Origin: WGMI01 sp041739275
GTDB taxonomy: Bacteria; Bacteroidota; Bacteroidia; Flavobacteriales; Schleiferiaceae
DNA: 64,000 nucleotides
Assembly: GCA_041739275.1 (NCBI GenBank)
Contig: JBGSOF010000020.1
Span: 62,001-126,000, forward strand
Direction: 5' to 3'
The first letter of the stretch is position 1. Each line of letters opens with the position of its first letter. This document shows, piece after piece, positions 53,505 to 63,200 of this stretch. Position numbers and translations under genes: made by a program. Below the pieces are notes generated by a model. That model had not been told where the DNA came from. It searched no databases and saw only the letters and a list, made by a program, of their open reading frames with translations.

Positions 53505-53725
53505 TCGATTTCGACCGCGGAGCGAGCGGCCTCAGCACGGGTTTCTCGCTCGGCGGCGCGAATCAAACGAAGGGCTTCATCCCATTCTAAACCGCTTTCG
53601 CCTTTAATCTTGCGATACGCCGCACTTCGGCCTACGCATAGCGTTTTCGAAACCCAGAGGGCGAATTGATCCTCACGGCACTTCGCTTTAAGGGTGTTGA
53701 ACAACTTTTTCTGGGCATCTCTCAC
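53501..53725 (-). CDS. Small HTH-like DNA-binding protein
   Basis: 74 residues from GTG 53725. The core ALWVSKTLCVGRSAAYRKIKGESGLEW (residues about 22-48) has the form of the small HTH seen in Bacteroidota regulators (…S.DSAYRRIRGE…), with a positively charged recognition helix. The C-terminal EALRLIRAAERETRAEAARS is a helical tail. An inverted repeat overlaps the upstream end of the gene, hinting at autoregulation. It could also be a fragment of a longer regulator; nothing else of it was found nearby. Confidence 0.55.
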   Translation of the reverse strand: MRDAQKKLFNTLKAKCREDQFALWVSKTLCVGRSAAYRKIKGESGLEWDEALRLIRAAERETRAEAARSAVEID

Positions 53726-53726
53726 A

Positions 53727-53740
53727 TCCCAAATGTGGGA
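53727..53740. promoter_or_regulatory. Inverted repeat at the start of the HTH gene
   Basis: TCCCA-AATG-TGGGA lies one base upstream of the GTG start of the small HTH protein, a typical place for an autoregulatory operator. Promoter elements were not clear. Confidence 0.3.
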
Positions 53741-53809
53741 ATTATACGATCGTTTTGAAGGTGTTTTAAGACAAAGAAATCCACCAAATGCGACCGAAAT
53801 GGTCGCGCC

Positions 53810-55831
53810 TCAGTTTCTGAGTCGAATTTCAAATCGGCTTCCGTAGCCCGGGTTGCTCTTGATCTCAAAAGCTCCGCCCATCGACACCGCGAGGTCTCTG
53901 CACAATCTGAGACCCAGCCCCAAGCTCAAGCCGTCTCTACTCGGCAGGCGAATATCTGCTTGATCTCGATTCCAGTCGACGGCCACAGATTCGGGCAGCC
54001 CCGGCCCATTGTCTTCGAGGACGATCAGAACCCAATGGTCTTCATTTTCTGCACTCAGACGTATGGAACTGCCTTCAGGACAGTATTTTATTGAGTTCGC
54101 CAACAGATTGCGAAGCACGGTTTCAAGGGCGTAACGATCGAATATGGCCTCGGCCGTAGACGGAACCGCGCGTTCGAGCCGCATTTTTCGAAACTGCATC
54201 ACCGGTTCGTAGAGGCTTAGAACTCGGTCGATGGCGGGGTTCAGGTTTTGTCGAAAGACCGGTACCTCGCCCCCTTGGCGAATCTCTTTGCCCCAGCTCA
54301 AGAGGTTTTCGAGCAAATTCAGGTTTTCGAGAAGGCCTTGTCTCAGCAGATGAACCACTTGATCGGCTTCATCATTCCGCGCTCCGGGTTCGCTTTCAAG
54401 AAACGACAACAAGCGGATACTGCTGCTCAAGGGGCCGCGCAAATCGTGCCCGATGATCTGCATGAAGCGATCTTTTTCGCTGTTCAGCAATTCGAGTTCT
54501 CTTCGATTTTTCTCAATTTCGCGATGATTATCAATAAGTTCAACTGCTTTTTTGCGGTGCTGTCTGAGGTTCATGGCCAGCACGACGACCAGGGACAACA
54601 AGAGCAGTCCGGCCAGTTGATATCCGATGGCTTCTTTGGTCTTCCGCTCGAGACGCTCTCGGTTGTAGTTGGCTTCGAGTCTTTGTAGCGCAGTGTTTCG
54701 GCTCTTTCGGATCGATTCCACTTCGCGTTCGTAAAATCGGCTCCGGGCATTCTGGCTTTTTTGAAGCAAATCCTCCGAAGATTCTTTGGATCTCAGTGCA
54801 TAAAACAGCGCCTTTTGATCGTTTCCCAAACTCTGGTGAATGCGATAAAGCGTTTCGTACACTTCGTGAAAGGCCCAAGGATCTATTGCGGGGTCGCTGT
54901 GTTCGATTAAAACTGCCAAGGCCTCTTCACCTTTGCGCTCGGCTTCGAGCAAGTTTCCTGTGCGTCTTAAATATTCGGCTTCAATGCCATAAGCCACTCC
55001 GTGAAAGGCATCTTTTTCAAGAGTTGACAGAGCTCGAGACACATCCGAAACCGCGTTTTCGAGCACCTGCATGTCTCCGATTTTGAGCGCGTGCATGGCA
55101 AAGACATTAAACAATTTGGCCCGCGTCAAAGAATCGCCCAAATCCTTGCTTAAATCAAGCCCTCGAGAAACAGCGTCGGCAAAAGTGAGATCGCCTTTTT
55201 CCATCAAGCAAAGTGCGATGTCGAGATAGAGACCCGCCACGTCTGAGTTGCTTTTTTCGCGCTCCAAAATGCGGAGGGCTATTCGGAAATTATCGAGGGC
55301 CGGTTCAAAATTTTTAGTACCGAAGAGTTCTCGACCGATTTCTTTAACAGCCAGGGCATAATAATGGGGAGATCGATTGGAATCCAAACGCGCAATGCTC
55401 CATTGAAAGACCGTCATGGCCGAGTCAGACAGCCCCATTTCGGCAAGTGCAATCCCGAGGTTGCGCAGTGCGTATCCCGCATGAGCCGAATCACCTGCTT
55501 GTTCAAACAAAGACCAAGCCGTTTGATAAGATGAAAGCGACAGCGAAGGCCGATGAGTGAGGATGTTTAAAATACCGAGGTTGTTATAGGCAAGGCCACT
55601 TTCAATTTTTCCCTCTTTTTTGGCCTCTTCGATCCACAGATTTCCAAGTTCAAATGCGAGCTCGGGAGACTCTTGGACGAGGCTGCGCGATTGAATTTTA
55701 AACCATTCGGCTCTTTGTTCAAAGCGTTTGAGCTCAAGCAAATCTGTGCGCAGGCTGTCGGGCAAAGCCGATAGGGGCCTCCAGAAGTTTCCCCAGAACA
55801 GCAGAAGGCACAGAATATTCAAGCTTTTCAC
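53810..55831 (-). CDS. TPR-containing membrane histidine kinase
   Basis: 673 residues from the GTG at 55831 (VKSLNILCLLLFWGNFW is the signal-like start). Upstream in-frame starts would overlap the divergent transporter gene. About eight tetratricopeptide repeats (residues 60-370) precede a transmembrane helix (about 400-420, YQLAGLLLLSLVVVLAMNL) and a coiled coil. The H box is FMQIIGHDLRGPLSSSIRLLS; the ATPase has LRNLLANSIKYCPEGSS, LEDNGPGLPES and GLSLGLGLRLCRD. It lacks an attached receiver. It has the same plan as the kinase at 22.1 kb but is only distantly similar. Confidence 0.9.
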   Translation of the reverse strand: MKSLNILCLLLFWGNFWRPLSALPDSLRTDLLELKRFEQRAEWFKIQSRSLVQESPELAFELGNLWIEEAKKEGKIESGLAYNNLGILNILTHRPSLSLSSYQTAWSLFEQAGDSAHAGYALRNLGIALAEMGLSDSAMTVFQWSIARLDSNRSPHYYALAVKEIGRELFGTKNFEPALDNFRIALRILEREKSNSDVAGLYLDIALCLMEKGDLTFADAVSRGLDLSKDLGDSLTRAKLFNVFAMHALKIGDMQVLENAVSDVSRALSTLEKDAFHGVAYGIEAEYLRRTGNLLEAERKGEEALAVLIEHSDPAIDPWAFHEVYETLYRIHQSLGNDQKALFYALRSKESSEDLLQKSQNARSRFYEREVESIRKSRNTALQRLEANYNRERLERKTKEAIGYQLAGLLLLSLVVVLAMNLRQHRKKAVELIDNHREIEKNRRELELLNSEKDRFMQIIGHDLRGPLSSSIRLLSFLESEPGARNDEADQVVHLLRQGLLENLNLLENLLSWGKEIRQGGEVPVFRQNLNPAIDRVLSLYEPVMQFRKMRLERAVPSTAEAIFDRYALETVLRNLLANSIKYCPEGSSIRLSAENEDHWVLIVLEDNGPGLPESVAVDWNRDQADIRLPSRDGLSLGLGLRLCRDLAVSMGGAFEIKSNPGYGSRFEIRLRN

Positions 55832-55873
55832 GAAGGCGAATTTAAAGAAGCCCGCATCGACTATTTTGGACGG

Positions 55874-57160
55874 GTGAAAAGACAACAAAACGCATGGGCC
55901 TTTTACGACTGGGCCAATTCGGTGTATTCGCTCGTGATTTCGACAGCGGTATTTCCCTTGTACTTCGATCAAGTGGTCACCGAGCCCCTCCGGGTCGGTG
56001 TTCGTTCGCTGGAGCCCACCGCTGCCTATTCGTATGTTTTGATGTGCTCGTTCTTGACTGTGGCCATTCTTTCGCCTCTACTTAGCGGTTTGGCCGATCG
56101 AAACGGAAGTGCCCTGCGCTGGTTGGGATTTTGGATGAGCGCCGGTTCAATGGCCTGCATGGCCCTCTTCTTTTTTACGGCCTCTAACCCTTGGTATGGA
56201 TTGGGAGTGAGTTATTTGGCAAGTGTTTCGTTCTGGTCTTCACTCGTATTTTACAACTCGTTTCTCCCCGCGGTCGCTTCTGTTGAAGAGCAGGATAAAC
56301 TAAGTGCGAAAGGGTATTCGCTCGGCTATTTCGGCTCTTCGATTTTGCTCATGTTTTGCCTGGCACTGATTCTCAATGCAGGCGACCGATGGGGTTTGGC
56401 CTTTCGAATTTCGTTTGTTTTGACCGGGCTTTGGTGGCTCGGATTCGGCTGGCGATCGATCAGGCGCTTCCCGAAGCCCGTGGCCTTAGAACCGGAAGCG
56501 GGCGATCTCAAAGGAGGATATCGAGTGTTGATGAGAACGGTTCGAACGGTGCTGGGGAGAGCGGTCCAAAGGCGATTCTTGCTCGGATTTTCCGCATTTA
56601 GCGTTGGGGTTCAAACGATTATCTTGATCGCTTCGCTCTATGGATCGAGCGAACTCAAGATTTCGAGCGAGATTTTAATCGGTACCATCTTGGCCATCCA
56701 GTTTTTCGGAATCGCAGGAGCGTCGATATTTCGACGACTGTCTGACCGTTGGGGGAACATTCCGGCCTTGACTTTCGCACTCGCCATCTGGACATTAGTC
56801 TGCGGGGCGGCCTTTATCCTGCGGCCCGAGGACCCCGACGTGGCCGTCAAATTCTTTGGGCTCGGCGCATTGGTCGGTTTGGTGATGGGCGGAACCCAGT
56901 CGCTGTCTCGATCTACGTTTAGCAAGCTCCTCGAGCGCGGCGAAGGGCCCGCCAGCTATTTCAGTTTAATGGATGTGATCGAGAAACTGTCGATCGTCGT
57001 GGGCACTCTTCTTACCGCTTATCTCGCACAGCACACCGGGGGCATGCGCTGGGGGGCGCTTGGCTTGGCTGCATTTTTCATCCTTGGTATCAGCATTTTG
57101 CTGCCCTTGGCCAAACCCTATCGAGAGCTTACTTCAAAATCGCGCCCTGATCGAGCCTGA
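55874..57160 (+). CDS. UMF1-family MFS transporter
   Basis: 428 residues from GTG 55874. The start NAWAFYDWANSVYSLVISTAVFPLYF is the signature of the UMF1 (Atg22-like) family. About twelve membrane helices follow, with the MFS loop SGLADRNGS between helices 2 and 3 and LGALVGLVMGGTQSLSRSTFS near helix 10. The substrates of this family in bacteria are not settled; amino acid efflux is suggested from yeast Atg22. It overlaps the convergent tRNA_anti-like gene by 32 bases and shares a 42-base upstream region with the kinase. Confidence 0.9.
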   Translation: MKRQQNAWAFYDWANSVYSLVISTAVFPLYFDQVVTEPLRVGVRSLEPTAAYSYVLMCSFLTVAILSPLLSGLADRNGSALRWLGFWMSAGSMACMALFFFTASNPWYGLGVSYLASVSFWSSLVFYNSFLPAVASVEEQDKLSAKGYSLGYFGSSILLMFCLALILNAGDRWGLAFRISFVLTGLWWLGFGWRSIRRFPKPVALEPEAGDLKGGYRVLMRTVRTVLGRAVQRRFLLGFSAFSVGVQTIILIASLYGSSELKISSEILIGTILAIQFFGIAGASIFRRLSDRWGNIPALTFALAIWTLVCGAAFILRPEDPDVAVKFFGLGALVGLVMGGTQSLSRSTFSKLLERGEGPASYFSLMDVIEKLSIVVGTLLTAYLAQHTGGMRWGALGLAAFFILGISILLPLAKPYRELTSKSRPDRA

Positions 57161-57515
57161 GTTGGCCAAAGAGATCGTCGAATGAAACGACGCGAGCCTT
57201 GATCGATATGGCTTGCCCCGCTTCGATGCCCTGTGAGCCGGGTTCGAGCATTTCTACATAGGCGAATTCTTCAAGAACGATATGATCGTCGGCCACTTCG
57301 GTTGCCACTCCTTTGATCTCGATTACCCGATCCAAATAAGCGTCCAAAGCCACCGGATTGCCGGCGATTTCTGCTTTGAGCGCCTCGGTAGACAACTGCG
57401 CACTGCTTTTTTCGCTTTGAATGTTGCGGTGCGGTTTGTTCCAGAGATAAACCGCCACGGCCAAGCCGAGGACCACGAGACTGAGGCCAAACACAAGCAG
57501 ATTTTTCTTGTTCAT
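57129..57515 (-). CDS. OB-fold (tRNA_anti-like) membrane-anchored protein
   Basis: 128 residues from ATG 57515. One N-terminal membrane helix (residues 5-24, LLVFGLSLVVLGLAVAVYLW) is followed by LDRVIEIKGVATEVADDHIVLEE, the typical strand pattern of the tRNA_anti-like domain (PF12869), and SIKARVVSFDDLFGQLRLDQGAI. Proteins of this kind occur widely in Bacteroidota as periplasmic or membrane-tethered domains without known ligand. It is convergent with the UMF1 gene and divergent from the cytochrome-like lipoprotein gene. Confidence 0.75.
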   Translation of the reverse strand: MNKKNLLVFGLSLVVLGLAVAVYLWNKPHRNIQSEKSSAQLSTEALKAEIAGNPVALDAYLDRVIEIKGVATEVADDHIVLEEFAYVEMLEPGSQGIEAGQAISIKARVVSFDDLFGQLRLDQGAILK

Positions 57516-57563
57516 CGCTAAGGAAATTGTACGGCAAGGTTCAAAAAATCTGTGTTCCAACGC

Positions 57564-57571
57564 TATCTTCG
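57564..57571 (+). promoter_or_regulatory. -7-like box of the cytochrome/YceI/DUF5777 operon
   Basis: TATCTTCG, one mismatch to TAnnTTTG, lies 17 bases before the TTG start at 57589. It fits that start better than the earlier in-frame ATG at 57508. Confidence 0.35.
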
Positions 57572-57588
57572 TGCAAAGAAATTCGACT

Positions 57589-58284
57589 TTGAAATTATCG
57601 AGCTTCCTTGGGGCGATTTCACCGGTGCTCGTTTTGTTGAGCACCGCTTGCGTTCACGAGCCCTTTGAAGGCACTTCGGGCGGGAACCCGGTGGACCCGC
57701 TCCCCCGAGTGTGCGACCCCGACACGGTTTATTTTGTCCAAGAGCTCCTCACTTTGTTTCGCGGCCAGTGCGCGAGTTCGGGCTGTCACGATCAAGCGAC
57801 GGCCTCAGACGGGGTCGTTCTCGATTCGTATGCCTCAATTTTCCAAACGGGCGATGTCGACCCTTTTGACCCCGGAAATTCAAAGCTGTACGAAGTTCTG
57901 ATCGAAACAGATCCGGACAAGATCATGCCAAGACCCCCGGCCTCTGCTTGGGATTCTGATTTGATTGCCAAGGTTCGCAAATGGATATTGCAGGGTGCGC
58001 TCGAGACCGATTGCGGCTCTTGCGACAGCAGCGCTGCAGCCTATGCCGCCAACATCGAGCCCATTTTGGCGAGCAGTTGTCGCTCTTGCCACAGCGGTGC
58101 GGCTCCGTCTAAAGGGGTTCGAATCGAAAACTATGCCGATGCCGCGGCCTTGGCCGCAGATGGTCGCTTGCTCGGCGTGCTCAACGGCAACGGATACGTG
58201 CAGATGCCTCCGGGCGGAAGCTTGGATGCGTGCAGGCTCAACGCCATAGAAGAATGGGTGATTCAAGGGTACCCAAACAACTGA
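57589..58284 (+). CDS. Lipoprotein with two cytochrome c-like modules
   Basis: About 231 residues with a TTG start giving LKLSSFLGAISPVLVLLSTAC, a lipoprotein signal with Cys at about residue 21. Two heme-binding motifs are visible: CASSGCHD (C-x4-C-H, about residue 61) and CRSCHS (C-x2-C-H, about 163), each followed by an MP-containing segment (IMPRPP, QMPPGG) that could give the axial Met. The layout matches the PSCyt1-like cytochrome domains of Bacteroidota. The protein should sit on the periplasmic face or outer membrane and handle electrons. It is the first gene of a four-gene run. Confidence 0.8.
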   Translation: MKLSSFLGAISPVLVLLSTACVHEPFEGTSGGNPVDPLPRVCDPDTVYFVQELLTLFRGQCASSGCHDQATASDGVVLDSYASIFQTGDVDPFDPGNSKLYEVLIETDPDKIMPRPPASAWDSDLIAKVRKWILQGALETDCGSCDSSAAAYAANIEPILASSCRSCHSGAAPSKGVRIENYADAAALAADGRLLGVLNGNGYVQMPPGGSLDACRLNAIEEWVIQGYPNN

Positions 58285-58289
58285 GTCCG

Positions 58290-58670
58290 ATGAAAAGATT
58301 CGGTGTTTTGATCTCGAGTTTCATGATCGTCACCTCAGTGTCGTCTTGTTATTACGACAATTACGAAGACCTGTATTCCGAGATCGGAACGGGCTGCGAC
58401 ACCACCGCACTCTCGTATTCAGCCGAAATTGCCCCTTTGCTCTCAGCTCGATGCGCCACCTCGGGTTGTCATGATGCACAGAGCATGCAGAGCGGGCTCA
58501 ATTTGAGCAATTATGCCGATGCATCGATCATTGCACTCGACGGCAGATTATTGGCTCGAACTTTGCTCCCCACAGGATCCGGTGGCGCCATGCCTCCTTC
58601 TGGAGCTTTGGATCCATGCTCTTTAGATCACCTTGAACAATGGGTTTCTCAAGGAGCCCCAAACAACTAA
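58290..58670 (+). CDS. Small cytochrome c-like lipoprotein
   Basis: 126 residues from ATG 58290, five bases after the previous stop. The lipoprotein signal is FMIVTSVSSC (Cys about residue 20). It has one heme-type motif, CATSGCHDAQ (C-x4-C-H), and AMPPSGALDPC further on, the same order as in the second module of the upstream protein. Both end with W-x-QGxPNN. The two are paralogues, the second having a single module. Confidence 0.8.
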   Translation: MKRFGVLISSFMIVTSVSSCYYDNYEDLYSEIGTGCDTTALSYSAEIAPLLSARCATSGCHDAQSMQSGLNLSNYADASIIALDGRLLARTLLPTGSGGAMPPSGALDPCSLDHLEQWVSQGAPNN

Positions 58671-58681
58671 ATCACGTCAAC

Positions 58682-59266
58682 ATGTCTATGATTCGCTGGG
58701 CTTTCGCCACCCTCTTCATGTCTTCAACCCTCGCATTTGCTCAACTGCCATCGGCGTCGACGGTCAAGGCTGCGGCGAGCGAAAAATGGCAAACGCGCAA
58801 GGCCTACGTGCGCTTTTTCTCGACCACTCCGGTCGAAGACATCGAAGCGACCAACAACCAAGTTTCGAGCGTGCTCGATCCGCTCAAGGGCGAGTTTGCC
58901 TTTCAGGTCCCGATCAAGGGTTTTGTCTTTGAAAAGGCCTTGATGCAAGAGCATTTCAACGAAAACTATCTGGAATCGGCCAAATATCCGAACGCCACCT
59001 TCACGGGTAAGATTGTAGACTTCGATCCCACTAAATTGACGGGCACGGGCGAGATTAAACTCGTTTTGAGGGGGAAACTCACCATCCACGGTCAAGAGCG
59101 CGAGATGGACATCCCTGTGGTGATGAAGCCAAAAGCGGGAAAAGGCGCTCTGGAGGCCAATTTTAAAATTAAGCCCGAAGATTTCGGAATCGAGATTCCA
59201 TCGGCCGTTCGGAAGAAAATCGCCAAAGACATCGAAGTAACCGTTAAAGCGGACTACGCGGCATGA
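58682..59266 (+). CDS. YceI-like periplasmic protein
   Basis: 194 residues from ATG 58682. The signal peptide ends LAFAQ at about residue 21. The YceI lipocalin-like fold is suggested by FQVPIKGFVFEKALMQEHFNEN, SAKYPNATFTGKI and GKLTIHGQEREMDIPVVM, all in the usual order. YceI proteins bind isoprenoid or quinone-like molecules. Its place between cytochrome c-like lipoproteins and a DUF5777 protein suggests a periplasmic redox or quinone-related function. The stop overlaps the next ATG. Confidence 0.9.
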   Translation: MSMIRWAFATLFMSSTLAFAQLPSASTVKAAASEKWQTRKAYVRFFSTTPVEDIEATNNQVSSVLDPLKGEFAFQVPIKGFVFEKALMQEHFNENYLESAKYPNATFTGKIVDFDPTKLTGTGEIKLVLRGKLTIHGQEREMDIPVVMKPKAGKGALEANFKIKPEDFGIEIPSAVRKKIAKDIEVTVKADYAA

Positions 59267-60195
59267 GGATCTCCCATCTGTGGGTAGGCGTCTCGGTCTT
59301 CGCTTTGTGCCTCGGCTCTGTGCACGCACAGGACGACTTGCTCTCGATGCTCAACGAGCAGGCAGAAGTTCCTGAAAAAGAACCGGTCACGGCCATTTTT
59401 AAGGGCACCAAGGTCATCAACGGACAAAGCCCCGAATTGCCTGCTCATGGGGTGGTTCAATTCATGATTTTACACCGCTTCGGCGCATTTAGCGACGACT
59501 TTTTCTACAATTTCTTCGGGCTCGACAATGCAGAAATTCGATTGAGTCTCGAGTATGCTCCACTACATTGGTTGAGCGTGGGCGGGGGAAGAAGCAGTTT
59601 TCAAAAAACCTACGACGGTTTTGTCAAATACCGAATCTTTCGGCAGAGCACGGGCACCAAAGGCCTTCCTCTGAGCGTGGTGGGTTATAGCACGGCCAAC
59701 ATCCAGACCTTGAAGTGGCAAGACGGATTGCCGCACAATGAATCTGAGCGCTGGAGCTATTCGCATCAATTGATTTTGGCGCGTAAATTCAACGATCGGT
59801 TTTCGCTGGCCGTAACTCCTATGGTCGTGCATTTTAATGCGGTCGAACGTGCAACCGATCCCAACGATGTCTTCGCAGTCGGTTTGGGCGGACGGTTCAA
59901 GCTCACCAATCGACTCAGCTTTAACGCAGAGTTTTTCCCACAGCTCAACCCCACTGAATACGGTTCCGAAGGTCAAACGGAGACTTACGAAAACAGCTTG
60001 TCCATGGGCTTTGATATCGAGACGGGAGGTCACGTGTTCCAGCTTTTTTTCACCAATTCGAGAGGGCTTAACGACCCTTCATGGTTGGCGCGAACCCCGG
60101 GATCTTGGGCAAATGGCGATATTTATTTCGGATTCAACATTTCGCGGGTTTTCACGGTAAAACCACCGAAGCTGCCCGAGCCGAATGAATCATAG
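59263..60195 (+). CDS. DUF5777 family outer-membrane beta-barrel
   Basis: 310 residues from ATG 59263, overlapping the YceI stop by four bases. The signal peptide ends GSVHAQ at about residue 23. The typical opening FKGTKVINGQSPELPAHGVVQFMILHRFG and the strand-like repeats up to YFGFNISRVFTVKPPK match DUF5777, which is found beside YceI and cytochrome c-like genes in many Bacteroidota. It probably forms a barrel in the outer membrane. It closes the operon. Confidence 0.88.
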   Translation: MRISHLWVGVSVFALCLGSVHAQDDLLSMLNEQAEVPEKEPVTAIFKGTKVINGQSPELPAHGVVQFMILHRFGAFSDDFFYNFFGLDNAEIRLSLEYAPLHWLSVGGGRSSFQKTYDGFVKYRIFRQSTGTKGLPLSVVGYSTANIQTLKWQDGLPHNESERWSYSHQLILARKFNDRFSLAVTPMVVHFNAVERATDPNDVFAVGLGGRFKLTNRLSFNAEFFPQLNPTEYGSEGQTETYENSLSMGFDIETGGHVFQLFFTNSRGLNDPSWLARTPGSWANGDIYFGFNISRVFTVKPPKLPEPNES

Positions 60196-60289
60196 ACCGA
60201 CTTCAGTTTCTTACATTATTCTTTCGCCCAATCGCTTTTGAATTCTCTCGGCCGTATATCTTAGAAGCCGAAAAGAATTTTTTGAGACG

Positions 60290-63200
60290 ATGCGTTATTT
60301 ATTCCTTCTACTCGCTTCTTCGATCTCCTTTCTGTTTTCAACGAAACTCACCGGTCAATCCTAATCGCTCCGAGTAGTTGATTTGACGACCGCTTTGCCG
60401 GAAGCAGAAAAATTGCGCTCCGAGGAAAAGTTTCAACAAGCACTCGATTTGCTTGAGCCTGCCGGTATATGGGACAGCTTGTACCCCTCGGCTCTGACCG
60501 AACGCTGTTTGTCTCAGCTGGAACTGAAGCGGTTTTCGGAGGCCGAAAAAACGGCTGAGGAAAGAATGCGTGTTGATCCTTGGAGCAGCGAAAGTTATGA
60601 GTTGATGGCCGTGGTTTATTTTAGGTCCGAGCGCACTGCCGAGGCGCTGAAGGTGGTTGAAGACGGGTTGAAGCTATTTCCGTACAACAGCTTTTTGAAC
60701 CTAAAAAAGTTTGTTTATCTCAAAGATCTGGGTCGCAAAGACGAGGCTTGGTCGGTTCTAAAGACCCATTTTGATTTCGACCCGTTTAACCCTTTGATGC
60801 ATTGGCAGATCTTCGATTTCTGCAAAGGCGAAAACCTCCCATCTCAGGCCTTGATGTCAGGCTTTTTGGCTGTTGTCTTCGAAGGCGATCCCGATGTTGC
60901 GAGGAGCCGCCTTGGGCAACTCGATCAATATGCAGCCCACCCCGGTTCGCTGTCGAAATCGGGTGCTCTCATCGAACCCCAAGATCGATTTTTGGAAATT
61001 GACGAATTGCTGCGTTCACGAGTGGCATTAAACAGAGAATATCGCTATTCATTTTCGTTTGATTACCCCCTTTTTCGGCAACTGAGTTTGCTCGTGGAGC
61101 AAATGGGTCAGCAGGACTTGGGTACGGGATTCTTTGCCAAGGAATACGCTCCTTTTTACAAGAATGAATTAAGAGATTCCAAAACACTCGACCTGTTCAT
61201 GATTTGGTCCATGTGGTCGTTTGAGTTCAAAGGGGCGGCGAAAGTTGAAAAGACGCTGCAAAAAAACAGCGAGGTCATTTCGGGCCTGAACGAAAAGTGG
61301 AGGGTTGCCCACGAAATGTTTCAACCGATTGATACCGCACTCGGGCCACAAAAGCTTTATTTAGTGAACAATCGCTTTTCTATGTACGTCCCGAGCGTCG
61401 GTTCGTCTGAATCTGTATACTGCCGAAAATTCAGTTTATCAGGCGGTTTTGAAGCCGAGGGCAGTATGCGCGACAATCTGTGGACGGGCACGTGGAAGTT
61501 TGTACATCCCAATGGTCAAAAAGCTTCTGAAAGAATGTTTTATTTGGACACATTAAACGGCGACTACACGGAGTATCACTTCAACGGGAATGTTTCGTTT
61601 AAGGGCCGCATGAAGCAAGGTCTGCTCGAAGGCGAAGCACTTTATTACTATGAACACGGCCAGCTCAAAGAGCGAAGCGTGCTTTCAAAAGGTGTTTTTC
61701 AGGGCGAGTCTGAATTTTACAGATCGAGTGGAGCCCTTTGGTACAGTATGAAACCGGAAGGTGCCGGAGCCAAATCGCAGGTTAAAATTTACAGTGAAAG
61801 CGAGAAATTGCTCGAAGAAGGTTGGACGGATCAAGGCAAGCGCGTCGGGCTTTGGAAAGTGTATTTTCCAAATGGTATGTTGGCCTCTGAGGTGTATTAT
61901 TTAGACGGTTTGTATCAAGGTCTGTTTCGAGATTACCATGCGCACGGATCGCTTCGACTCGAAGGCGAGTACAAGAACGGAATACGAGAAGGAGTATGGA
62001 CGACCTATGATGCCCAGGGCACAGTGGTATTCACCGAGGTCTATCGAAAGGGCAGTCCCGACGGTGTTTCGGAAGCAATCGACCCCATCACCCAACGCAA
62101 GGTGCGATACTCTTATAAGCAAAGTCGCTTAAAAAAGGCGGTGTACATCGATGAGTTGGGCACAGAAAAGGATATTGCCGTCGTTTCGACAGACGAAGTT
62201 TATTGGAGGTGGGCACCGTGGTCTCGAGAAAATTGGGTCGCAGAAGGTCGATCGAAATCGAGCCGAGCAGAAGGCGTGTGGTCTTATTTTGACTATTAAG
62301 AGAGAAAGCGCGCAGAGAGCGTTTTCCAGGCAGACTTGCTCGAGGGTCAGAGGAGAACATTTGCTCTGGATGGCGCGCTCTCAGGCATCGAGAATTATCG
62401 CCGAGACACGCTTCACGGTATGGTAAAAACGTACTATTTCGGGACGAAAGAAGTGCTCCAAAACGAAGGAGGTTTTGTTCGCGGAAAGATGCACGGTCCT
62501 CAACTGACCTATTTTCCGGACGGGCGTTTGAAATCGAGAGCGGAGTACCGCATGGGCAGGCAGCACGGGCCGGAAATTGAGTATTATTCGAATGGAAAAG
62601 TAGGTCGGAGAAGCCATTATGAACAGGGCCGTTGCATCAGCACCAGATACTTCGGTGCCGACGGCAGGCCTTGGGGAACCGACAGCATTGTCCCGGCCGA
62701 AGGGACGTATGTGTCTCTATTTCCCAGCGGAAAAACTCATTGTACCATCGATTTTAAAAATGGGTATCGCCATGGAAAGACCTCATTTTATTATCCCGAC
62801 GGAACCTTGGAGGTGGAGTCAAATTACGCCTACGGTTTGCTCCAAGGAGAAACAAAGTCTTATTTCCCGAATGCTCAGTTGAATTCCTCTTTATCCTACG
62901 TTTCGGGTTCCCCTGAGGGATTGATTTCTACCTACTTCATCAACGGATCAAAAAACAAAGATATTCCCATAGTGAATGGTGTGGCTCACGGAGCGCAAAG
63001 CGGTTTTCGCTACGACGGAAGCAGGCTGAACGAGTTCAGCGAATCTCTGGGCAAGAAACGCGGAGAGGCGCGGCGGTTTTCATCCTCGGGCGAGCTTGAG
63101 ATCATTGAGAAATGGCAAGAAGATTTTTTGGTTTCGTATGCATCCGCCAGCCGAGACGGCAAGCCCGTTTTGGAAATGCCCGTTGGGTCAGGAGCGTCTA

